From: Dokdonella_A ginsengisoli
GTDB lineage: Bacteria > Pseudomonadota > Gammaproteobacteria > Xanthomonadales > Rhodanobacteraceae
Assembly (NCBI RefSeq): GCF_042652785.1
Contig: NZ_JBHSHD010000002.1
Coordinates: forward strand, 1-64,000
Direction of reading: 5' to 3'
DNA: 64,000 bases
Under the pieces are notes generated by a model. The model saw nothing but the letters and a program-made list of their open reading frames with translations. It ran no database searches and was not told where the DNA came from. The stretch's first letter is position 1. Each line of letters starts with the position of its first letter. Below, piece by piece: positions 25,059 through 38,458 of the stretch. The position numbers and the translations under genes were made by a program.

Positions 25059-26852
25059 GTGCAGGACCACGGCTTCCTCCAATACGCGGTCGTGCTGCTG
25101 CTGGCCGCGGTCATCGCCGTGCCGCTGGCCAAGCGCTGGCAGCTCGGCGCGGTGCTCGGCTATCTCGGCGCCGGCGCGCTGATCGGGCCATCCGGCCTGC
25201 GCCTGATCGGCAACACCGAACAGATCTCCCAGCTTTCCGAACTCGGCGTCGTGCTGATGCTGTTCGTGATCGGCATGGAGCTTTCGCCGCAGCGCCTGTG
25301 GGTCATGCGGCGCAACGTGTTCGGCCTCGGCAGCCTGCAGATGGTCGCGACCGCGACGCTGATCGGCGGGGTCGCCTGCTTTCTCGGTCTCGGCTGGAAG
25401 GCGGCGCTGGTGATCGGCCTCGGCCTCGCGCTGTCCTCGACCGCGATCGACCTGCAGCTGCTGGCCGAACGCAAGGAACTGACCAGCGCCCATGGCCGCC
25501 TGGGTTTCGCGATCCTGCTGTTCCAGGACGTCGCCGCGATCCCGATCCTGGCGCTGATCCCGATTCTCGGCGCCGGCCACGGCGACGTGCACGGCAGCGC
25601 CGACCTGCTCGCCGCCCTGCGCGTGATCCTGACCATCGCCGGCGTCGTCGTGGTCGGCCGCTATCTGTTGCGTCCGCTGTTCCGCGCCGTGGCCAAGGTC
25701 GGCACGCCAGAGGTGTTCACCGCGGCGACGCTGCTGGTGGTGATCGGCACCGCCTGGATGATGGAGCTGGCCGGCATCTCGATGTCGCTCGGCGCCTTCC
25801 TCGCCGGCGTGCTGCTGGCCGACTCGGAATACCGCCACGAGATCGAGGCGCAGATCGAGCCGTTCCGCGGCCTGCTCCTGGGCCTGTTCTTCGTCAGCAT
25901 CGGCATGTCGCTCGACGTGCAAATGGCGCTGGCGCAGCCGCAGCTGGTCGCCACCCTGCTGGCCGGCCTGCTCGCCGCCAAGGCGCTGGTCCTGTTCGCC
26001 GTGTCGCGCTTCGCCGCCGGCGAGGATCGCCAGCAGTCCGTCGCGCTGGCGGCCGTGCTCGCGCAGGGCGGCGAGTTCGCCTTCGTCGTGTTCACGCTGG
26101 CGGCCTCCAACGGCCTGATCTCGAACGAGCTGCGCGCGCTGCTGGTGCTCGTCATCACCCTGTCGATGGCGGCGACGCCGCTGCTGGTGCGGCTGCGCTC
26201 GGAATTCGCGCCGAAGGGCAAGAGCAAGCCGGCGCGCGAGTTCGACGCGCTCGACGTCGCCACGCCGCGCGTGATCATCGCCGGCATGGGCCGCGTCGGC
26301 CAGATCGTCGCGCGCATGCTCAACGCCAACAAGATTCCCTTCACCGCGCTGGAAGCCGACCCGGAGCAGGTCGACTTCATGCGCAACTTCGGCAACATGG
26401 TGTTCTTCGGCGACGCATCCCGCCTGGAAGTCCTGCGCGCGGCGCAGGCCGACAAGGCCGAGATCTTCGTGATCGCCACCGAGGACCCGGACTCGAATCT
26501 GCGCACGGCGCGGCTGCTCAGGCGCCACTTCCCGCATCTGAAGATCTTCGCGCGCGCGCGCAATCGTCAGCATGTGTTCAAGTTGATGGACCTCAATCTC
26601 GATAACATCGTGCGCGATACGTTCTTCTCGAGCCTGGAGATCGCACGCGGCGTATTCGAGGCGCTCGGCTACGACGAGGCGAGCGCGGACGACTACGTGC
26701 GGCGCTTCCGCCAGCACGACGAACGCATGCTCGCGGTGCAGTACCCGATCTACGACGACGAAGCGGCGCTGCTGCAGTCGGCCAAGGAATCGCGTGCCGA
26801 TCTCGAGCGTCTGTTCCGCGCCGATACCCAACAGCAAGAGGGCGACACCTAG
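25059..26852 (+). CDS. Kef-type cation:proton antiporter with TrkA-N domain
   Basis: A 597-residue monovalent-cation:proton antiporter-2 family protein. Twelve or so membrane segments (GYLGAGALIGPSGLRLIGNT, LSELGVVLMLFVIGMELSP, LALSSTAIDLQLLAERKEL, GRLGFAILLFQDVAAIPIL) form the exchanger; residues ~405-540 are a TrkA-N/RCK domain with the nucleotide loop IIAGMGRVGQIVARML. The layout matches KefB/KefC potassium efflux systems, which are gated by glutathione adducts. No kefF/G ancillary gene is adjacent. The start is GTG 25059 with GGAG five bases upstream. It is followed after one base by the DprE1-like gene. Confidence 0.92.
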   Translation: MQDHGFLQYAVVLLLAAVIAVPLAKRWQLGAVLGYLGAGALIGPSGLRLIGNTEQISQLSELGVVLMLFVIGMELSPQRLWVMRRNVFGLGSLQMVATATLIGGVACFLGLGWKAALVIGLGLALSSTAIDLQLLAERKELTSAHGRLGFAILLFQDVAAIPILALIPILGAGHGDVHGSADLLAALRVILTIAGVVVVGRYLLRPLFRAVAKVGTPEVFTAATLLVVIGTAWMMELAGISMSLGAFLAGVLLADSEYRHEIEAQIEPFRGLLLGLFFVSIGMSLDVQMALAQPQLVATLLAGLLAAKALVLFAVSRFAAGEDRQQSVALAAVLAQGGEFAFVVFTLAASNGLISNELRALLVLVITLSMAATPLLVRLRSEFAPKGKSKPAREFDALDVATPRVIIAGMGRVGQIVARMLNANKIPFTALEADPEQVDFMRNFGNMVFFGDASRLEVLRAAQADKAEIFVIATEDPDSNLRTARLLRRHFPHLKIFARARNRQHVFKLMDLNLDNIVRDTFFSSLEIARGVFEALGYDEASADDYVRRFRQHDERMLAVQYPIYDDEAALLQSAKESRADLERLFRADTQQQEGDT

Positions 26853-26853
26853 G

Positions 26854-28191
26854 ATGCGAGGTTACGCGCTCGCCGACAGCGAGCTGGTCAGCTTCGACCG
26901 CCAGTTCCGGGCGCGCTGCCGCGTCCAGCGGCCGGACCGCTACCGCCTGCTCGACGCGCTGCCGGCGGACGAGCCACGCATCGCGCGCGGCGGCGGCGTT
27001 TCCTACGTCGGCGCGAGCTTCGGCAACGCCGCGATCAGCCAGGAGCTCGGCGCCTTCGATCGGCTGCTGGCCTTCGATGCGGAACGCGGCCTGCTCACCG
27101 TCGAAGCCGGCGCGCGCGTCGGCGACCTGCAGCGCTTCGCGCTCGCGCACGGCTGGTACCTGCCCGTGACGCCCGGACATCCCAAGGCCAGCGTCGGCGG
27201 TTGCATCGCGGCCGACGTGCACGGCAAGAATCCCGCCCGCGACGGCACGTTTCGCGGCTGGGTCGAGGCGATCGAGCTGCAGTCGCCCGCGCGCCCGCAC
27301 GCGATCGCCAGCGAACGCCAGAACGCGGAGCTGTTCGCCGCGACGTTCGCCGGCTTCGGCCTGACCGGCACCCTCACGCGCGTCACCTTGCGGCTGGCCC
27401 GCCCGCCAAGCGCGCTGGTGCTGCGCCGCGTGCCCGTACGCGACCTCGCCGAAGCGGCGAAGGTACTGCGCGACGCCGCCAACGCGCCGGTGCTGTACGG
27501 CTGGCACGACGGCCGGCCCGGCCACTTCGGCCGCGGCGTGATCCGCATCGGACTCGTCGACGACGCCGCGGCGTCGGCTGCGCCGGCGTCGAAGCCACTC
27601 ACCGCGGCGCGCGACCTGCCCGCCGCACTGCAGCCGCTGCCCGTCGCGCTGTGGAACCGCGCCGGCATCGCCGCGGCGAACACCTGGCTCGGCGCGCGCT
27701 GGTGCCGGCCGGGACAGTCGCCGATGGCGCTGGGCGAGGCGCTGTTTCCGCTCAACGGTGCGCGCACCTATTTCGCCGGCTACGGCCGCGCCGGCCTGGC
27801 CGAGGCGCAGTGGCTGCTGCCGCACGTGCGCTTCGATGCGTTCGCCGAGGCCTTGCGCGAACTGGTCGAGCGCGACCGCCCGCGCATCGCGCTGATCGCG
27901 AGCAAGCTGTTCGCCGGCGTGGCGGATGGACTGCGCTTCGACGGCAACGGGATTTCGCTGGCGATCCAGGTGCCCGCGCCGGCGCAATCCGGGCAGCGCG
28001 CGTTCCTCGAAGCGCTGGCGGAACTTGCCCTCGCCCACGGCGGAAGGCCGAACCTGATCAAGGAGTCGACCCTGGACGGAAGCGTCGCGCGCCGCGCGTT
28101 CGCGGGCTTCGCCGAGGCGCGCGCGCGGCTCGCCGCGCACAATCCCGGCGGCCTGCACACGTCCGAACTTGCGCGGAGGATCGGCCTGTGA
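26854..28191 (+). CDS. FAD-binding oxidase, DprE1-like
   Basis: A 445-residue flavoprotein of the vanillyl-alcohol-oxidase fold. The FAD domain has RIARGGGVSYVGAS, LTVEAGARVGDLQRF and the pyrophosphate segment TPGHPKASVGGCIAADVHGK. The C-terminus aligns by eye with mycobacterial DprE1 (decaprenylphosphoryl-ribose 2'-oxidase): GGRPNLIKES matches its GGRLYTTKDS, placing Lys403 at the essential Lys418, and the ends are ARRIGL versus ARRLEL. The position of mycobacterial Cys387 appears to be Ala. It overlaps the SDR partner gene by four bases (GTGA). Together they should invert a polyprenyl-linked pentose or related sugar, but the substrate is not proven. Confidence 0.8.
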   Translation: MRGYALADSELVSFDRQFRARCRVQRPDRYRLLDALPADEPRIARGGGVSYVGASFGNAAISQELGAFDRLLAFDAERGLLTVEAGARVGDLQRFALAHGWYLPVTPGHPKASVGGCIAADVHGKNPARDGTFRGWVEAIELQSPARPHAIASERQNAELFAATFAGFGLTGTLTRVTLRLARPPSALVLRRVPVRDLAEAAKVLRDAANAPVLYGWHDGRPGHFGRGVIRIGLVDDAAASAAPASKPLTAARDLPAALQPLPVALWNRAGIAAANTWLGARWCRPGQSPMALGEALFPLNGARTYFAGYGRAGLAEAQWLLPHVRFDAFAEALRELVERDRPRIALIASKLFAGVADGLRFDGNGISLAIQVPAPAQSGQRAFLEALAELALAHGGRPNLIKESTLDGSVARRAFAGFAEARARLAAHNPGGLHTSELARRIGL

Positions 28192-28919
28192 GCGCGATCA
28201 TCGTCGGCGCCTCGAGCGGCCTCGGCCGTGCGCTGGCCGACGCACTTGCGCAACGCCGGCACGACCTGCTGCTGGTGGCGTCCGATCCGCGCGATCTCGA
28301 GGCGCTTGCCGCCGATCTCAATCTGCGCCACGGCGTGATCGTGCGCACCCTGGCCTTCGACCTGAGCCGCGAAGCCGATCCGGGCGGCCGCATCGCCGCC
28401 GCTCTCGAGGGGCTCCCGGCGCCCGAGGCGCTGCTGCTGCCGGTCGGCACCTCGCGCGAGGACGACGCCTTCACGCTCGACGCCGCCGCGATCGGCCAGC
28501 TGCTGGCGATCAACCTGCACGCGCCGCTCGCGATCGTGCACGCGCTGCTGCCGCGCCTGCTCGAAACGCGCGGCACGATCGTGCTGTTCGGCAGCATCGC
28601 CGCGGTGCGCGGCCGCGGCCGCAACGTCGTCTACGCAAGCGCCAAGCGCGGGCTCGTTTCGCTCTACGAAAGCCTGCGCCAGCGTCATCGTCCGGACGAG
28701 CTGCGCGTGCAGCTCTATCAACTGGGCTTTCTCGCCACCAACCTGACGCACGGCATGAAGCTGCCGACCGCACCGGCGGAACCGGCCGCGATCGCCCGTG
28801 TCGTTGCCGCGCGATTGAAAGGCAAGTCCTCGCTGCGCTATCTGCCAGAGAAGTTCGAGCTGATCGCCTGGATCGTGCGCTCGCTGCCGTGGTTTCTCTA
28901 TCGCCGCATGAAGGGATAG
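28188..28919 (+). CDS. SDR family reductase, DprE2-like
   Basis: A 243-residue short-chain dehydrogenase. It has the NAD(P) motif GASSGLGRALA near the N-terminus, the catalytic YASAKRG (Tyr-x-x-x-Lys), FGSIAAVRGRGRNVVYAS and a C-terminal membrane-associating segment (LIAWIVRSLPWFLYRRMKG) as in DprE2. Its start codon overlaps the DprE1-like stop as GTGA, indicating coupled translation. DprE2 reduces the 2'-keto sugar made by DprE1; a decaprenylphosphoryl-arabinose-type product is the mycobacterial precedent. Confidence 0.82.
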   Translation: MSAIIVGASSGLGRALADALAQRRHDLLLVASDPRDLEALAADLNLRHGVIVRTLAFDLSREADPGGRIAAALEGLPAPEALLLPVGTSREDDAFTLDAAAIGQLLAINLHAPLAIVHALLPRLLETRGTIVLFGSIAAVRGRGRNVVYASAKRGLVSLYESLRQRHRPDELRVQLYQLGFLATNLTHGMKLPTAPAEPAAIARVVAARLKGKSSLRYLPEKFELIAWIVRSLPWFLYRRMKG

Positions 28920-28944
28920 GAATCCGGCCGGCGTCACCGAAGCC

Positions 28945-31900
28945 TCAGTCCGGCGCGCGCGCCGGCCGGCGCAGGGTCTGCCGCACACTCGGCAGCGGCA
29001 GCGCCGGAGCGCCGAGCTCGGCGGCGACGTCGGTGTAGCCGAGCATGGCGGCGACGTCCGCGGCGCTGCGGCCGAATCCGTCGGCCAGGTCGAGCGGCGC
29101 ACCGTGCACCTTGAGCATGCGCGCGCAACCGAACAGGCCGTGCAGCGCGCAGGCGTGCAATGCGCTGACGCCGCGCTGATCCTGGGTGTCCAGCTTGGCT
29201 CCGTAGCCGAGCAGCAGCTCGGTCAGGCGCGCGAGGTGTTCGGCGTCGCATTGCGCGCCGGGCGGCGAGCGCGAACCGAGCAGGATCAGCAGTGCGTCCT
29301 GTCCTGCGTGATTGCGCAGGTCGAGCTGCGCGCCGGCGCGCAGCAGGCGATCGAGCAGGGCGTGCGCGGCGGCGGTGTCGCCGTGGTCGAACGCGTACTG
29401 GGCCGCCGCGTGCAGCGGCGTGGCGCCCTGCTCGTCGGCCGCGTTCGCGTTGGCGCCGGCTTCGAGCAGGGCGTCGACGATGCGCTGCAAGCCGAGCGCG
29501 GCGGCGATCATCAGGGCGGTGCCGCCGCCGGCGAGACGGGTGTCCGCCGCGACGCCGTGATTGAGCAGGGTGCGCACGATCGCCTCGCGTTGCGCGGCGA
29601 CGGCCACAGCGAGGCAATGCATGCCGGAACGGGAGACATGCGCCGGATCGGCGCCGGCTTCGAGCAGGCGCACGGCGAGGGCGGCATGCCCGTTGCCGGC
29701 GGCGCGGATCAGCGCGGTCGCGCCCTTCGCGTCCTCGCCCTCCAGCGGCAGGCCCAGCGCGAGCAGACGGTCGACGGCGTCGAGATCGCCGATCGCGGCC
29801 GCCGCCGGCACGTCGTCGGCGCGCAGGCGGCGCGCCGGCAGCCGCCACGCGGGCCAGTTCAGCCAGCGAGCGAACGCGCGCTCGTCGCGCGCGAGCGCCA
29901 GACCCAGCGGGGTTTCGCCGTTCGCGGTGGCGACCTCCGGGTCGGCGCCGGCGACGAGCAGCCGCTGCAGCAGCGGCAGCGCGCGATCGGCGTCGAGCTT
30001 GAGCGCGGCGTGCAGCGGCGTGCGGCCTTGCGCGTCGCGCGCGTTCGGATCGGCGCCGCGCTCGAGCAGGCTTTCGGCGAGCGCGACGTCGCCCTGCGCG
30101 ACGGCCAGATGCAGCGCCGTACGCTGCTGCGCGCCGGCTCGGCCGCAGGCGTCGCCGCCGCGCTGAAGAATCTCGCGCGCCACGGCCCGAACTTCGTCGC
30201 CGTCCGCTCCGCCCGGTGCCTGCAGCAGCGTTCGCGCGACGAGCGCGGCTCCGCCGACGGCGGCACCGTGCATCAGCCATTGCGCGAGCGCCGCGCCGGA
30301 AGCGGGCAGCGCATCGACCAGCGCGTCGCCGAGCAGGCGGCCGTCACCGATCGCGACGTCGCCGCGCAGACCATGATTGAGCAGCCATACGCGCGCCTCG
30401 CCGTGTTCGGCATCGGCGAGATCGAAATACAGGTCGGCCAGCGCCGACGGCGGCCACTCGGCGAGCAGGCCGGTGAATTCGGCGGCGACGTTCCAGTGGC
30501 CGAAACGCAGCGCATCGAGCAGATGATCGGCGCTCGCCCCGTGCAGCGGTGGCGCATCGACGCCGAGGCTGCTCGGCAGCGGATATGCCGGGTCGAGCAA
30601 GGCGACCACGTGCCATCGCCCGGCGTCGGCGGCGTGATCGAGCGCGCGCTTGCCGTCGTTGCCGACGAGAGCGCGGTCGGCGCCGAGCGAAAGCAGGGCG
30701 CGCACCGTTTCCTCGCTGGCGTGGCGCGACTGGCAGGCGACGATCAGCGCGCTGCGCCCTCCGGCGTCGACCGCATCCGGATTCGCCTTGCGCTTGCCGA
30801 GCGCGTGGATGGCGGCGACCGCGCCCGAACGCGCAGCCTCCATCAACGCCGTCGTGCCGCGCTGGTCGGAAAGGTCCGCATCGGCGCCGCCGGCGAGCAG
30901 AGCCTCGACGATGCGCGCATGACCGGCCAGCGCCGCCGCCATCAGGGCAGTGCGCTCGAACGTGCCGCGCGCGTCGGCGTTTGCGCGCTGCTTCAGCAGG
31001 AGCTTGACGCCGGTCGGGTCGTCGTCGGTGATGCCCGCCGCGAACTGCAGCGCCGGCTGCGCCTGGGCGACGTCCGGCCTGGCGCCGTGCTCCAGCAGGA
31101 ATGCGGCGACCTTCCAGTTGGCGTTGCTGCAGGCGATGGCCAGCGCGGTCAGGCCTTCGGCGTTGATCGCGTTCACGTCGGCGGCCGCATCGAGCAGCAG
31201 CGCGGCGATGCTCGGTTCGGCGCAGCGCGCGGCGTGATGCAGCGGCGTGTTTCCGGCGGCATCGGCGATGCGTGCGTCGGCGCCGTTGGCGAGCAGGGTC
31301 ATGACCGCGTCCGGACGGCCCTCGTAGCTGTCGCGGGTGACGGCGATCAGCGGCGTGATGCCGACGTGCGCGCGGTTGACGTCCACGCCCTTGGCGATCA
31401 GTGCGCGCAGCAGGCGCAGGTCCGGCAGGGTCGCCGCGACCATCAACGCGCTGCGCTGGTCGCGCAGGTCGCTGGCCGGCAGTGCGTTCGGATCCGCGCC
31501 CCGATCGAGCGCGGCGATGGCGAGATTGACCTGCGAGGAATGCGCCGCGCAGAGCAGGGTCGCGTCGAGTTCGCTGCGGCTGATACCGGGCGGAAGCGCT
31601 GCGGCCTCGGATGCTTCTTCGCTGGCAACCGGCACCGGCTCGTCCGCTCGGCGCTTTCTTGCATGACGGGCATCGGCAAGCAGGGCGCGCAGCGTGCGAT
31701 TGGCCAGCACGAGGTGCACCAGCGGCGCGACGACGAGTGCATAGGCGGCGAGCGCGACGATGCGCACCTCGCCGGCGAGGAAGCCACCCAGGCCGGCCAG
31801 GGCCAGCGCGCCGGCGGCGAGAAGCAGCAAAGCCAGGCCGACGGGAAAACCGTAGCCGAGGAAAAGCTCGTGTTCGCGGGTGAGGTGCCGCGCGAAGGCA

Positions 31901-32364
31901 AGGGAGCGGCGCAGCGCGGTCGAGAGCCAGGAGCCGCGTTCGTCGTCGCGCGGATAGGCATCGTCCCAGAGAAACGGCAGGGCGAACGTCGGCCATACGC
32001 GCCAGAGCGCGAATACCGACGCGAACAGAGCAGCCGACAGCAGCAGCGCCGCAGGCAGTGAGCCGTCGCGGGAGAGCCACCAGGCCGGTGCGGCGAGCAC
32101 GGCCGCGACGAAGGCCGTGTAGGTGGTCAGCAGGATGAAATAGGAAAGTCCGCGCCTGGCCAGGCTGCGTGGATAGCTGATCTCCACGTCGAAGCCGATC
32201 GCACGGCAGATGCCGGTCATCGCGACCGTGTTGGCGACGAGCAGGAGCACCAGCGAAAAGGATTCGGGAACGACGGCGACGAGAGCGAAGATCAGCCAGG
32301 CCGGAACGAGGTGCCCGAGGATCGCGAGGGATGTGTGGAGCCGGTCGACGGCGCGCTTGGGCAT
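28945..32364 (-). CDS. Giant membrane-anchored ankyrin repeat protein
   Basis: A 1139-residue protein. Residues 1-230 contain about six membrane segments (AWLIFALVAVVPESFSLVLL, YFILLTTYTAFVAAVLAA, GLALLLLAAGALALAGLGGF). Residues ~265-1130 are at least 18 ankyrin repeats (GITPLI, GNTPLHHAARC, GTTALMEAARSG, GATALIRAAGNGHAALAVRL, QGRTPLHAAL). Ankyrin repeats mediate protein-protein contacts; with this architecture they should lie on one face of the inner membrane. The start is ATG 32364 (GAGGTG is close, only three bases away) or GTG 32370. Large ankyrin proteins of this kind recur in xanthomonads; function unknown. Confidence 0.85.
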   Translation of the reverse strand: MPKRAVDRLHTSLAILGHLVPAWLIFALVAVVPESFSLVLLLVANTVAMTGICRAIGFDVEISYPRSLARRGLSYFILLTTYTAFVAAVLAAPAWWLSRDGSLPAALLLSAALFASVFALWRVWPTFALPFLWDDAYPRDDERGSWLSTALRRSLAFARHLTREHELFLGYGFPVGLALLLLAAGALALAGLGGFLAGEVRIVALAAYALVVAPLVHLVLANRTLRALLADARHARKRRADEPVPVASEEASEAAALPPGISRSELDATLLCAAHSSQVNLAIAALDRGADPNALPASDLRDQRSALMVAATLPDLRLLRALIAKGVDVNRAHVGITPLIAVTRDSYEGRPDAVMTLLANGADARIADAAGNTPLHHAARCAEPSIAALLLDAAADVNAINAEGLTALAIACSNANWKVAAFLLEHGARPDVAQAQPALQFAAGITDDDPTGVKLLLKQRANADARGTFERTALMAAALAGHARIVEALLAGGADADLSDQRGTTALMEAARSGAVAAIHALGKRKANPDAVDAGGRSALIVACQSRHASEETVRALLSLGADRALVGNDGKRALDHAADAGRWHVVALLDPAYPLPSSLGVDAPPLHGASADHLLDALRFGHWNVAAEFTGLLAEWPPSALADLYFDLADAEHGEARVWLLNHGLRGDVAIGDGRLLGDALVDALPASGAALAQWLMHGAAVGGAALVARTLLQAPGGADGDEVRAVAREILQRGGDACGRAGAQQRTALHLAVAQGDVALAESLLERGADPNARDAQGRTPLHAALKLDADRALPLLQRLLVAGADPEVATANGETPLGLALARDERAFARWLNWPAWRLPARRLRADDVPAAAAIGDLDAVDRLLALGLPLEGEDAKGATALIRAAGNGHAALAVRLLEAGADPAHVSRSGMHCLAVAVAAQREAIVRTLLNHGVAADTRLAGGGTALMIAAALGLQRIVDALLEAGANANAADEQGATPLHAAAQYAFDHGDTAAAHALLDRLLRAGAQLDLRNHAGQDALLILLGSRSPPGAQCDAEHLARLTELLLGYGAKLDTQDQRGVSALHACALHGLFGCARMLKVHGAPLDLADGFGRSAADVAAMLGYTDVAAELGAPALPLPSVRQTLRRPARAPD

Positions 32365-32489
32365 CCGCACCTCACAAGGACCGCGGCCGGATGCCGCGTC
32401 GCACCGAGTATATCGACGTGCGCCGCTGCTGCGGCTAATGGGGGGTTAAATGGACGGCGCGAAAGACCAGGCCGGGCGTTTCGGCAGGA

Positions 32490-32750
32490 TCATTCCAGCA
32501 GCGGATCGACCGGCGGCAGCTGCAGATGGAAGCCGCGCTCGGCGAGATGCTCGAGCACGACGGGGGCGAGCTCGCGGGCGAGCTTGCGCTCGGGCGTCAA
32601 CCGCAGTTCCAGCACGAAGGCCAGTTCGCCCAGCGCCGCAGCCAGATCCTGCGGCAATACGGAGAAGCCGTCGCGCTCGCGCAGATAGACGTAGGTGTCG
32701 CGCTTGCGCAGGCTTTTGTAGACGTAGCACGTCGTGGGCGGAGTCGTCAT
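32490..32750 (-). CDS. YcgL domain-containing protein
   Basis: An 86-residue soluble protein with the YcgL signature throughout: TCYVYKSLRKRDTYVYL, RERDGFSVLPQDL, then LTPERKLARE and GFHLQLPP near the end. ATG 32750 is the family start. Members occur throughout Gammaproteobacteria; the function is not known. The gene lies downstream of the rRNA operon terminator on the same strand. The 32379-32489 stretch between it and the ankyrin gene holds nothing recognisable. Confidence 0.9.
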   Translation of the reverse strand: MTTPPTTCYVYKSLRKRDTYVYLRERDGFSVLPQDLAAALGELAFVLELRLTPERKLARELAPVVLEHLAERGFHLQLPPVDPLLE

Positions 32751-32806
32751 CGCGATCTGGTTCCGAAGCCCGAGCCTCGGCGAGGGTTGCCGGGCGCACA
32801 AAGACG

Positions 32807-32832
32807 AACGCCCTCCCGAATGGGAGGGCGTT
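32807..32832 (-). terminator. rRNA operon terminator
   Basis: An 11-bp perfect stem (AACGCCCTCCC, loop ATTC on the minus strand, then GGGAGGGCGTT) follows the 5S end by 10 bp; the minus-strand downstream sequence CGTCTTTGTG is only moderately T-rich. Confidence 0.8.
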
Positions 32833-32842
32833 CCGATGAAGC

Positions 32843-32958
32843 CCCTGGCGATGACCTACTCTTGCATGGCTTAAGCCACACTACCATCGGCGCAGCTGCG
32901 TTTCACTTCCGAGTTCGAGATGGGATCGGGTGGGACCACAGCGCTAATTTCACCAGGG
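32843..32958 (-). rRNA. rrf: 5S ribosomal RNA
   Basis: On the minus strand the gene reads from CCTGGTGAAATTAGC through the conserved CCCACCCGATCCCATCTCGA and GAAGTGAAACGCAGC, ending AGTAGGTCATCGCCAGGGG. About 116 nt; both ends are estimated to within a few bases. It is the last gene of the operon. Confidence 0.95.
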
Positions 32959-33074
32959 AACTGGTGCGAGTCGCGCACGCTTGCGCGGACTCTGCATGGG
33001 GACTTGGGACGTAACATTGCGTTTTGCTGTCGTCAGACCTCTCGTTGAGGCGACGAAGCGTCTTGGAGTTATAT

Positions 33075-35941
<2,867 letters not shown>

Positions 35942-35949
<8 letters not shown>

Positions 35950-35962
35950 ATATAACTCCAAG
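35942..35962 (-). repeat. 23S processing stem (5' strand)
   Basis: This 21-bp block is a perfect inverted copy of 33062-33082, bracketing the 23S gene. In the pre-rRNA the two strands pair (CTTGGAGTTATATGGTCAAGC) to form the stalk that RNase III cuts. Confidence 0.85.
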
Positions 35963-36062
35963 TCGCCTCGGAGCCATACTTCCAAACAACTCAATTACTT
36001 CGCCTACTTGCCTCAACGACACGTCTGGTTCGACAGAACCAAAACGCTAGTTACGTCCCAAG

Positions 36063-36075
36063 TTTTCAAAGAGCA
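36063..36075 (-). promoter_or_regulatory. boxA antitermination site in the 16S-23S spacer
   Basis: On the minus strand it reads TGCTCTTTGAAAA, close to the E. coli boxA TGCTCTTTAACA, in the spacer just after the tRNA-Ile gene. It binds NusB/S10 for rRNA antitermination. Nothing else was recognised in the spacer. Confidence 0.75.
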
Positions 36076-36130
36076 TGACGCGCACTTCAACGTCGCGTCA
36101 TAAAATTGATCAGTGTGCGATCCAGAAGAG

Positions 36131-36207
<77 letters not shown>

Positions 36208-36282
36208 GTGCTTTTCGTTGAAAAGTCCGTGCGTATCGCGCGGTTTTTCTTTTCGCGGACGGATCCGCGTGAAGCTACAGAC

Positions 36283-36358
36283 TGGTGGAGCTGATCGGGA
36301 TCGAACCGATGACCCCCTGCTTGCAAAGCAGGTGCTCTCCCAGCTGAGCTACAGCCCC
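36283..36358 (-). tRNA. tRNA-Ala (TGC)
   Basis: 76 nt including an encoded CCA (36283-36285). The acceptor stem is GGGGCTG paired with CAGCTCC (one G-U), the anticodon loop TTTGCAA gives anticodon TGC, and the T-arm is GGTTCGATCCC. It directly follows the 16S gene, the order Ala-then-Ile that is typical of xanthomonads and the reverse of E. coli. Confidence 0.96.
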
Positions 36359-36444
36359 TTAATGGGGACCTCGTGCGGCGTGCTGCCGCGCTTCTGGATG
36401 CAGGTATCTTGTGTGGGCACCTTGGGATGGCGAAGTCATACTCG

Positions 36445-37985
<1,541 letters not shown>

Positions 37986-38139
37986 ATTGCAGACATCCAG
38001 GCCGAAGCCCTTCCGTCAAACTTCTGAGTGTGAACCAAGCCTGCGTAAAACATTGCTGCTTTGACGTTTGCTTGGACGCACTTTGTATCGATGGACTTAC
38101 ATCCACCACAAGGCGCCCACACAAGTTACCTGCGCACAC

Positions 38140-38151
38140 TTTCAAAGATCA
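38140..38151 (-). promoter_or_regulatory. boxA-like site in the rRNA leader
   Basis: On the minus strand TGATCTTTGAAA, one of two boxA-like sites in the operon, about 155 nt before the 16S 5' end. The rest of the leader (37986-38210) holds no gene. Confidence 0.6.
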
Positions 38152-38210
38152 AAGGCTTGCGAGAACTTCTTGTCTCGCGCCCCAAGACATTTCGTCGTAG
38201 GGAGCCGCGT

Positions 38211-38238
38211 ACTATACAACCTTTTTCGTAACCGTCAA
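38211..38238 (-). promoter_or_regulatory. rRNA promoter P3 (closest to 16S)
   Basis: -35 TTGACG (38238-38233), 16-bp spacer, -10 TATAGT (38216-38211), followed by the GC-rich discriminator ACGCGGC. The stem CGGAACGA...TCGCTCCG with an A-rich loop (38244-38266) lies just upstream. The best -10 of the three; the leader to 16S would be about 220 nt. Confidence 0.8.
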
Positions 38239-38338
38239 CACCCCGGAGCGACTTTTTTTCGTTCCGTGATGTCCGGTCGGAACCGAACATCTCGCTTCGC
38301 CAACCCGTCCCGAAGGACCTGTCGTCGAAGGGCCGCGA

Positions 38339-38366
38339 ATCGTACAACCAATCTTCGATTCGTCAA
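38339..38366 (-). promoter_or_regulatory. rRNA promoter P2
   Basis: -35 TTGACG (38366-38361), 16-bp spacer, -10 TACGAT (38344-38339), followed by TCGCGGCCC. A 9-bp perfect stem (GCAAGCGAA...TTCGCTTGC, 38372-38400) lies immediately upstream. 128 bp upstream of P3. Confidence 0.75.
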
Positions 38367-38458
38367 CCCCGGCAAGCGAACTTTCTTCAACTTCGCTTGC
38401 CGCCGTCTGCGTCGTGCGGATCGTTCGTTTCGAGCGACCCGTCGGTGCAGGGCCGCGC

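Noticed and set aside
29104..32061. A 985-codon frame on the plus strand opposite the ankyrin gene
   Set aside because: Its translation is low-complexity Arg/Ala/Gly/Val-rich with no domain, and the minus-strand ankyrin protein is clearly real; GC-rich genes often open their antisense frame.
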